Assembly: GCA_028274465.1 (NCBI GenBank) | Contig: CM051456.1 | Location: forward strand, 126,620,880-126,684,879 | Reading direction: 5' to 3' | From: Plantago ovata | Taxonomy: Eukaryota; Streptophyta; Magnoliopsida; Lamiales; Plantaginaceae | Length of the DNA stretch: 64,000 bases | Shown: one piece after another, positions 55,461-64,000 of the stretch | Numbering within the stretch: position 1 is the stretch's first letter | How the letters are laid out: each line of letters starts with the position of its first letter | Translations under genes and position numbers: made by a program | The notes under the pieces: generated by a model | What the model saw: the letters and a program-made list of their open reading frames with translations, nothing else | Databases searched by the model: none | What the model was told of the DNA's origin: nothing

Positions 55461-58400
55461 AAATTATTTTTTTTATTTTTTTATGACTGAAATATGAAAG
55501 TTTTAGGAGTCCTGACATTATCACATAACATATATGGAGGTTTTAATATTTAGGGGATGAGGTTAGGAGCAATTTTATGAGGGAAAATTTGAACATCCTG
55601 TAAAGAGAGCTCTGAGTTTCAAATGTAGAAAGTTTTTTAGGGAGTTCCAAATTTAGAATTACATTTATGTGGGCCCCAATGAATTTAGGAGTCGTGAGAT
55701 TGTTGATTTTCGACACCATTCTTTCAATTTCATCCTAAATATAGGATAGGGAGAGGTTTTAAAACTCCTCTAACTAGTGCTCTTAGACCAACTCCATCCC
55801 ATATTTGCAAGAGTTTGGATAAAATGTTTGGCCACTATACATATATCCCCTTCCATCCACATTTGTTTAGGTTTGACTATCTTACCCATATACTATACTA
55901 GAAGCAGGTAAGATAACATTTTTTTTTCCCTTTAACCTTTCTATTTTTATTGATCTTTTTAGTTTTTTTTTCTTTTTCTTGTAACATTAATTTGAGGTAC
56001 TCTTAATTTGATCTAACATGATTATAATTGATATATCTCGTTTTCTCTTTATTTTTTTAAATCGTTTTTTGTAATATATAGTTATTTATGTTTTTATATA
56101 TTTCACTATTAATAAATTATATTTTTATATTGTCGAGAATAATATTATTATTTTTAATTTCATAATATTTTAATTAATTAACGACATTTAATTAATATAA
56201 AATGTGAAGGTTTTGAAATAAATATAAAAAGAATAAAGTAGATTTAAAAAAATGGGAAAAGAAAAGTAAATTTTGGGTAAGATGGGATATGAGATAGAGT
56301 TTGATATGAGTGGAATGTTGATGTGGCGTTAGATAATGTTTGTCGAATATAGAACATCCAATCAATCTTTGAGTAATTACAAATCAAAAATGCGTATAAT
56401 ATAATCAAATATTTTATTTACTTTCAATCTCATCTAATCTATCCGATTAATTACAAATCAAATAAAATTAGCTTTTATACTTTTTTTTAGAAACAAATTA
56501 TCTTTTATACTAAAAATAAAATTCTTTATTTTTCCGTCCGTCTTCAGTCAACTCCTTACCTAGGTCACATAATTCGTTGGGTTAGGCCAACGAATTGCGT
56601 CCCGAGCCCGCTCTCTCGATTTGAGAGCGAAAATCGCGATTTATTGCGCCTTAAGATCACTTAAATCGTGAGCTACAGTACACTAGTTCGTCTTCATAAA
56701 ATCCGTGTTTAACTCTGTGAGAATGAGAAATGAATGAAAGGGGAAGATAGATTTGATAAATTCTCACCGTAGTTATGTCAGGCAGTTTGCCCACAGACTG
56801 AAATAAACAAGCATCATAGATGATTAGCCATGGCAAATCCCATGAATGTGAAGGCGATCAAGAACGAAAAGAAAGAAGTTAATTTGCTGCTCTGTTTTGT
56901 GCCTTTTGACTTTTGAGATCTGAAATGTCGGCAAGTAATGATGAAATTAGCTAGGTTTGTGTTATTTATTGTACTATTGGACTTGGGCTTCTGAAAATTT
57001 GGACTATTGAGTATAATTAAACCATGGCCCAAGTTTTTTGATAAAATAATACTGCAAGTAGTTAAGTACTCTACATACTACGTAGTTATCATTAATTAAA
57101 TTACAACTTATTAATTAGTTTTAAAAATATTATTATATGTAGTAATTTTGTAGTTACTTTTGCTATACCATATTTACATTTACATGTATATATGCATAAT
57201 AATTATATTATATTTATTTTTTAATAATCGCTCTAATACGCTCCCGCTCTCGTTTATTTTTAAAATTGTCGAATTCTCGCTCTCGCTCGCGCTCCCTCTT
57301 TCGCTCCCGTTCCCGCTTTATGTGATCTAGCTCCTTACGCTAGTTCTAGACCGTATTCTTCTTCTTTTCATAAATTGAGCTATTATGCAGACATGGATTT
57401 TCTGGTGTTCCTTTCAAAAATTGCATACAATTATTCTTGTAAGTCCTCAGTGTATGCGTAGGTTCTTATATCAACCATGACGTCGCTCCCCAGCCACGAC
57501 GTCATGGGACCGTCTCCCATTGTCAATCTTGGTCCACCGTTTTTTTTTCAAATACACCTTTATTTTTAAAAAGTAATAACTCAAAAAATAAAAATTTTAA
57601 AAATAAATTAAAATCACTAACAAATTTTTGTAAATACCATTCTTTTGGTGGTCTGAACGATCTTAAAGTACATGCAAATGAGTTGATCTATAATGAAAAC
57701 TCATTATCCAGTATTTTTTTTGGTTTTGTTTTTAGCATCGAAACATTTATGTACAAGCTTTAGGATTTCACCAATGTCCTAGGGAGTTGTATAAGGAGGA
57801 TCCACCAATATACTAGGGAGTTGATAAGGAGGATCATCATATCACGATTGTATCCAAAAGAATGACAAAGCTATGGAATGCAGTTTGACTTTGGTTTATA
57901 CCATAGCACGAAGGAGGTGTACGGTGAAGATTAAGAGGAAGGGCTATTTGCTTGGAGTAAAAATGGTCCACCAGTATCAGGACTAGTGTACTACTTTATT
58001 TTAATTGATATTTTAGCTAATTTGAGTCTATTTATATTATTTGAAATTTTAGGTTATGACCCCCTAGCTATTTGGGTCAAAGTATTTCATATGACTCCCC
58101 CTAATTTTATAAATGAACTTCTCTAGCGTATGATTTTTTGCTCTAATGTTACATGAAAAACAAAAAGGCTCTGTACGATGTAAAGTGTAAACCGAAAGAC
58201 TAACAATTCAGGAATGCAATTGAGCCTGATTTTCGAAAACTCCATTTCAAGCCCAACTCAAACATGGAAATATCCGTTTAGTCACAATCTGATTTCACTA
58301 AACTTCTACACAGTACTCCTAACGATTTATCTGTAGTCTTTTATAAAATGATAATATCCATTTATATAGTCACAATCTGATTTCATTAAACTTCTATACA

Positions 58401-58920
58401 CACTACTCCTAACGATTATTTGTCCTCCAATATTCGCTGCTACATAAAACACTCACTAGCGCCATAGTTTTTCCATCGAAACACATTTGACAATACTTCA
58501 GTAACGACGTCAACCAATCTAAGTTGACGAAATGTGAGATCAAGATACACCTACACCTTTAGAATTCTGCTATTTTTTTCACACATAATATAAAGTGCAA
58601 CAATAATAAATATCTAACAATTAACATATAAACATATTTTGTGGATGGTTAATTTATTATATTTAATCTAGACACTAATTTTTACCAAGGTGGAAAGTGA
58701 AATATAAATTATGTGTATATTTGACTCAACTTTCAATGTGCATTTACAGGTGTAAGATATACATACATGTATAAATGTTATCCGTTCATCTATTTCATTA
58801 TTTACACTTCAGGAGTATTTATATTTTAAAGTATTTTGCAACTTTCTATATCAAATATTTTTAACGTCGACTCATTTAGCATTAGTAATTCCCCTAAGAA
58901 ATACTATGTTTTTTCTTTTA
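55461..58920. other. Gene-free AT-rich region
   Basis: No recognised gene in 3.5 kb. Two stretches (56575-56640 and 57230-57330) are CGCTC/GAGCG-rich, such as CGCTCTCGCTCGCGCTCC. They could be the two ends of one element about 750 bp long, with a short open frame (56814-57032, minus) between them of unknown nature. The pair near 58260-58400 (AATATCCATTTA...ACAATCTGATTTCA) is a short direct repeat. Confidence 0.4.
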
Positions 58921-58924
58921 TTCA

Positions 58925-59300
58925 AGATAGCAACTTTGAATCTGGAGAGACTTTTGGGTGTGTCGGCTTGGGCGAAGGGTGTTATGCCTCACATTCAGCA
59001 ATATGAGGTTGATGAAGTTTAAGCCATGAGGGAGGCACTTTTACTAGCTTTGGACCATGGTTTTATGTCCATTTAAGTGGATCTGATTGTAAATATTTGG
59101 TTCAGGCAATTATCAAGATGAGCCTTCTTATTCATGATTGGAGGAACTCTTAGAAGACATCGAGGATTTAGGTCGAAGTTTTAGTTATGTTGCTTTTTAT
59201 TTAATTTCGAGAGATTGCAATAAAATAGCATATTTTTTAGCTAAGAGGGCTAGTAGTGATAGTGATGGTTCAGTTTATTTGACTTTCGAAAATCCGGTTA
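58925..59300 (+). pseudogene. LINE RNase H domain remnant
   Basis: Translation in shifting frames resembles the C-terminal RNase H (RVT_3) domain of plant LINEs: MREALLLALDHGFM, then VESDC after a stop, KMSLLIHDWRN, EDIEDLGRSFSYVAFYLISR and DCNKIAYFLAKRAS. Stops and frameshifts interrupt it and no other LINE domain remains. The phrase pattern (ALLLAL...VESDC...HVxRxxNxxAxxLAK) is diagnostic. Confidence 0.72.
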
Positions 59301-59662
59301 AAAAAACGTTATCAGTTGAAGTATTAATGTATGATCTTATTTCTAAAAAAACAAAAATATCATATCAGAGCAAGATTCATTATAAGTAAATAAGTAATTC
59401 TTTTTATATTTATATGAATAATATATTTATTTTTTTGCGTTGGTGGACAACATTTGCTCAAAGATCGCACTGTTTTTTGGTGAGAAATAAACATCCATCC
59501 ATCAAGACGGTTGGTAGTTCGTACCAATATTTACAAATGGTATTCGTATTCACATTCGTATTTATATTGGTGCTAACTTTAAGTCGGAAAAGACATCTAT
59601 AGCCTTAATAGCGGAGCGTTAAGTAGCAAACTGAAATGCGCGCGACTTAAGAAAACCTAACA

Positions 59663-62513
59663 ATGGTAGCTTCTACGCCCTCCGCCGCCGTGGCTAAGTC
59701 CAGCGCCACCACCAAGAAACAGAAGAAGAAGAACAAGACATCCCCACTCCAACCCAAAACACCGATTCTGAAAACCAAAACAAGCAAGAAGAACAAAAAG
59801 TCCGACACAGATGACAAACCCAAAAGCATCCAGCACAAGAAAAAGAAGAAGAAGCCAACAACTACTCAACTGGTGGAGAAGAAGAAGAAAGAAGATGACG
59901 TCGTCATCGAATTTCCAACCGCTTCTCAGCAGCTGACCTTTTTTATCAACCAATTTGAATCATCCAGCGGCGTTGCCCTTTCTTCCCTTGAACGTGATTC
60001 CCTCAAAGGTCTCCTTTTTTGTTTCAAATTTCTGTATAATTTCATCCTTTTTTTTTGGACTGTTATACTCACTTAATTGGGCCTACTGCAACAAAAGACT
60101 TGACTTTCCCTTTTTTGAATGGTTGTTGGAGAGAATTGTTAGCACTCATGTATGTGTTTGTGAGCTTTTAGCAATGGAATGAAACTGTACTTGTCTGTTT
60201 TCCCATTTGAGTTTGGTAGCCATATCTCACGTTGAAGCTATAAGAACAAGAAATAAGGTGCCATATGGAAGTATGATTCTTTTGTTCACATTCTTGCATT
60301 TTGTAATTGGGTGTAAAATGGGCTTGTTAGTGCTTGCTTGTTTGATTTTGTCGAACGGGGTGGTGCATTGTCGGTTTTAAGTTAACGTATGGTTGATGAG
60401 ATGTCGGGGGGCCATCTATGCTGCTTGATATATAATGTCTTGAGTGTGTATCTTTTATCTGCATTTCATTTCCTCTGGTTTCTATTCATCTATGCTGCTT
60501 GACGATTCTTTTGTTCAAATTCTTGCATTTTGTAATTGGGTGCAAAATGGTCTTGTTAATGCTTGCTTGCTTGATTGGTTTTGGCGAACGGTGTGATGCA
60601 TTGTCGGTTTTAAGTTATCGTTGGTTGATGAGATGTTGGTGTCGTATATGCTGCTTGGTTTATAATGTATCGAGTGCGTGTTTTTTTGTCTGTATTTCGT
60701 TTCCTCTGGTTTCTATTCACCTTCATGTTTCACTTATGTTGGTTTCGTGGGAGTTGAAATGCTTTTAACAATTTTCTTTAATAAGCAGAAACGTGCATTG
60801 TTGAGTCAAATCCTGGTGCAGCTGGAAATACTAGTGGCAGTCTTGTTGACCGTGTGAAGGTTGCTTTTGGTTCGTCATGGAGAGAAGTGCTATGTGAGAA
60901 AAAATTGGACGAAGGAAAAGTTGATGCTGGGAGTCCTGCACTTCTTATTATCAGTGCGTCTGCAATAAGATCATTGGAACTTTTCAGGTAACAAAACAAT
61001 TTACGCAGTTTGTTTTTCATGTAGTATAGTGGTAATAGGTGTAGTAGCCTTCTACTGTGACACAAACATAGTTTTGTGTTCTAATGATACATATGAACTG
61101 TTTGATTATCACACACACACACACAAAAAAAAAAAAAAGAGATTAAAAATTAAATCATCATGTTGATTTTGCTTTTATGTAGGTGTGTCTATATACTTAC
61201 ATGCATTAGCAATACCACTCAACTATATATGTTAATTTCGCAGGGAAATGCGGCCTTTGACTAAAGAATGCCACGCTGCAAAGCTCTTTTCTAAGCACAT
61301 GAAGATCGAGGAGCAGGTATTGATGTAGTCAAATTTTAGGAACTGAAGATTGCACATCTATGATGTAATCTTTGAATGCAATGTCTCTCTGTACTCAATT
61401 CCATGGGTTTATATTAAATTTCATACACAGAGATTTTGCAATAAAATCTGCTCTGTTACTCTTAGGCTCTTAGCTCATATCAATGGCTCCGTATTTACAA
61501 ACTTATGGCCTCAAGAATTGATATATCTATTCAGTTATCTATTTTTGTGGGATTTTTGTCCATTACATGAGACTATTGTTCTACATGCTCATGGCCTCTC
61601 TTTTCTATTACTCGAACAGTCACTCTTGTTTATCTCAGACGTTTTACCTCTCTTATGTCACCAGGTGTCTGTTCTAAAGGAACGTGTCAATATTGCCAGT
61701 GGCACACCAAACAGGTGCAAAATCACTTACTATACATATACTTGTTCTGTTTTCTCATTGTCACCCTTTTTCCGCTCATTTAAGCATTTGAAGTCATGCC
61801 TTTATCCCTATTTCTTAAGGTTTAAATAATCTTTAAATCTTTAAGAAGGAAAAGAAGTCCTTGAAGAAAAAGAGAAAGAAATCGAGCAGCATTTTGACTT
61901 TATCTTCTCTTGATGCTTGATTACCATCTCATTTGTTGGAATAATCATTTCAGGATCAAGAAATTGATTGAGATTGAAGCACTTAGTCTATCTCGATTGG
62001 CAGTCGTTGTACTTGACATGCAAACGGATGTTAAGGGCTATTCCTTGTTCACTCTTCCTCAAGTCAGGTTGAACTCTATTTTTTTTTCTTCAAATTGATT
62101 CTGCTTTCCAGAAATATTTTTTGGCACCGAAGCCCTGAACTACTGTCCACTGGCATACTTGTGCATAGACTCGATCTTTCTGTTGTTGGTTCGTAACTAA
62201 AGTAATGCCTTCTGCAAGCACTTCCCTATGTACACTCTCACCGACCAAAAATCAGATTAATGATAGTATTTGCCTCATGATCCGTGCAAAATGTTTTGCA
62301 GTATGCGGCTCCTGCAGTGTATTAGCAGTATAGACTAGCTGTAAGTTTTATTAACTTCTGTTTCAATGTGTATATATTTTCAGCGATGAATTCTGGGAAT
62401 TGTACCGTAGCTATTTTCATCAACCATTACTCAAAGGCAAACTACGCTTATGTCTCAATGGTCCAATTCATACCAATTCAAGAACTAGGAAGAGAAAGCC
62501 TGATGAGGACTAA
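59663..62513 (+). CDS. CMSS1: CMSS1-like ribosome biogenesis protein
   Basis: Six exons: 59663-60008, 60789-60987, 61244-61316, 61665-61714, 61954-62067, 62384-62513; phases agree, 303 residues. The first 75 residues are Lys/Thr/Ser-rich (TTKKQKKKNKTS, HKKKKKKPTTT), likely nucleolar targeting. The rest is a degenerate helicase-like fold of the Cms1 family: LLIISASAIRSLELFREMRP, AAKLFSKHMKIEEQ, VNIASGTPNRIKKLI and VVVLDMQTDVKGYSLFTLP, ending SRTRKRKPDED. Yeast Cms1 belongs to the small-subunit processome, so a role in 18S rRNA maturation is inferred. The start at 59663 (ACAATGGTA) is the first Met in frame. The first intron carries a tandem duplication. Divergence of the N-terminus is normal for this family. 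Confidence 0.9.
60275..60720. repeat. 229-bp tandem duplication in CMSS1 intron 1
   Basis: Units start at 60275 and 60504 with GATTCTTTTGTTCA(C/A)ATTC and share TTGCATTTTGTAATTGGGTG, GCATTGTCGGTTTTAAGTTA and CATTTC or GTATTTCG plus TTCCTCTGGTTTCTATTCA. Similarity is about 85 percent by eye, so it is not a very recent event. No splice site is affected. Confidence 0.85.
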
Positions 62514-62858
62514 GAAAGTAATGACATTGTTGTTCGAGTAAGTTGGTGATTGCGATTGGAGATCCTGAAGCTGAACGACGACAACCTGCAGAGGTTTAAG
62601 CACGCGAGCGTGAGTAGGACTTGACATTACATCAAACATAGGTGTATTTTTCGTCGCATATCTGAATACAGATGCTGCTGTTTAACGCCCTCTATCAATG
62701 CATGAGATTCTGATTTGATATGAACGTATTTTTGTTGTATTAAGAATTAATACAAGCTTGTTATGGAGAATGATCTTTACCTGTTCTTTTTGGCTTTTCC
62801 CTTTCCCTCCTGTAACACAATGGTTTATGAGATAATACTAATGCGCCTATAAGACATA
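62514..62858. other. CMSS1 3' UTR and spacer
   Basis: Probable 3' UTR up to about 62790. No further feature. Confidence 0.5.
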
Positions 62859-63090
62859 CTCCTTCGTTCCTCTAAATATTCATGTTTACTATTTTCAGAA
62901 TAATTTTTAAAAAATAACTAAAAATAAAATAAGTTCGGAAAATGTTAGAGAGGGTCACAAATTTGAACTCTAAGTCATTAGGCACATAAAATCACTATTC
63001 AAACAAAATTTCTTAATTTTTTTTATATTTTTAATTATTTTTTTAAAATGATTCTGAGAAACGCTAGACTGCTAGAGTGGACGGAGGGAG
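62859..63090. mobile_element. Stowaway MITE
   Basis: Left CTCCTTCGTTCCTCTAAATA and right (read inward) CTCCCTCCGTCCACTCTAGC; TA on both sides (62857-62858, 63091-63092). Long complementary inner arms (ATTTTCAGAATAATTTTTAA and TTAAAATGATTCTGAGAA). 232 bp. Confidence 0.88.
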
Positions 63091-64000
63091 TATAGTACTG
63101 AATAAACCAAACATGGTTATGAGATGCTACCAAATGTAATGCAATTACAAGAGACATACCATGGCATATGATTGAGTTGGGGACCATGTGGTTCAAAATG
63201 AACCACATCAATAGAGAAACAAATAGAGAAATGTAACGTGACTGATTTTGAACCATATGTTTATAAACTTACTCATAGATCAGGTTCATAGCATAGAAGA
63301 ATTTTTCCCATTCAAATTTCATATGTGGGTCCACTATTATGTGATGTGGATTAATTACATCTTACTCTATATAATGAAATAAACTGAATATGAAATAAGC
63401 TTGTCTGCTTTGAATTTAAATGATATCCTTTCTATCCAGAATTTTAAATGGAAATCTTTTATTCTAATTACACAAAATGAAACTTGAAAATATTTGATCC
63501 CGACGGACATACATACGCATAATCAAACAAGAGAGCCTATCAGTCCATCACTATCACAAATTTGTCGTGCACATTCACTAAACATTTTTTAAAAGATAAT
63601 AATAATTAATAAAATGACAAGTTAGTATTCTAAAATCTCTTAACTGCTTCTCTAAGCTAGTTTGGTTGGGTTGGGTTGTATTTTAAATTAGTGAAAGCAA
63701 AGTTGAATGTGAACATGATCCAAGTATATGTCACAAAAGTCATCTCAAAATTGATTAGGTGACTGATTTTATATTCTTATTCACACTTATACTATCAGTC
63801 ATGCGGTCATACCTGGTCCAATCGTGTGAACTCAACAATGTGCAGCCAATTAAGATTGGTTTGGTTTTTCAGAATGGCATTGAAGATTTCGTTTAATGAT
63901 CAAACTTTAGAAGCGGAATCATGAATATTCACGTACCCCAGCCGACTTGGTTAGACCCCTAACTTACGCATCATACAAATGGAATACACGAAATAGTACT
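63091..64000. other. Intergenic to window end
   Basis: AT-rich DNA with no gene recognised. Small open frames have no motif. Confidence 0.4.

Overview
This window looks like nuclear DNA of a flowering plant, most likely a eudicot. It has AT-rich intergenic DNA and GT-AG spliced genes. It encodes plant-only proteins: a chitin-binding chitinase, a GUX xylan glucuronosyltransferase, an extensin, a RIC effector of ROP GTPases, the carotenoid isomerase Z-ISO and a chloroplast trigger-factor-like protein. Plant transposon families (hAT, Stowaway-like MITEs, tRNA-derived SINEs, LINE tails, LTR pieces) fill the gaps. I cannot name the species from sequence alone.

Region 1 (1-8.2 kb) is a broken accessory region. 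It holds the 5' end of a class IV-type chitinase on the minus strand, two identical tRNA-His(GUG) genes, a fragment of a short-chain dehydrogenase, and a second chitinase copy. That second copy is split by a hAT-like element with a perfect 8-bp target duplication and then partly tandem-duplicated. Next comes a different 1-kb hAT-type element, also with a perfect 8-bp target duplication, that carries a decayed histone H4 gene (a Pack-type capture).

Region 2 (8.2-17.7 kb) is gene-dense: a plastid trigger-factor N-domain protein (8 exons, one of 14 bp), the intronless phosphatase SLP2, and a minus-strand GUX gene. Region 3 (17.7-23.5 kb) is repeat-rich, with a possible LTR block and a retrocopied, frameshifted BTB/POZ pseudogene. 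Region 4 (24-28.6 kb) is one minus-strand gene for a very long extensin with a Pollen Ole e 1-type domain between two proline-rich halves. Its reading frame is broken many times. Region 5 (28.6-37.9 kb) has no recognisable gene but several well-delimited MITEs, SINEs and a LINE tail.

Region 6 (37.9-54.1 kb) holds RIC (minus), Z-ISO (plus, 4 exons) and a 22-exon SAD2/importin-7-like gene. The SAD2-like gene is intact except for one missing base in exon 19. Region 7 (54-64 kb) has repeats, a dead LINE RNase H fragment, and the 6-exon CMSS1 ribosome-biogenesis gene.

The genes do not form a pathway; this is an ordinary plant mixture. The most unusual items are the H4-carrying hAT element, the chitinase/hAT/duplication structure, the extensin (internal Ole e 1 domain, start codon overlapping a tRNA-like box B, open alternative frames) and the single-base lesion in the otherwise well-preserved SAD2 gene. 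No database search was possible. Family names rest on recognised motifs and exon phases.
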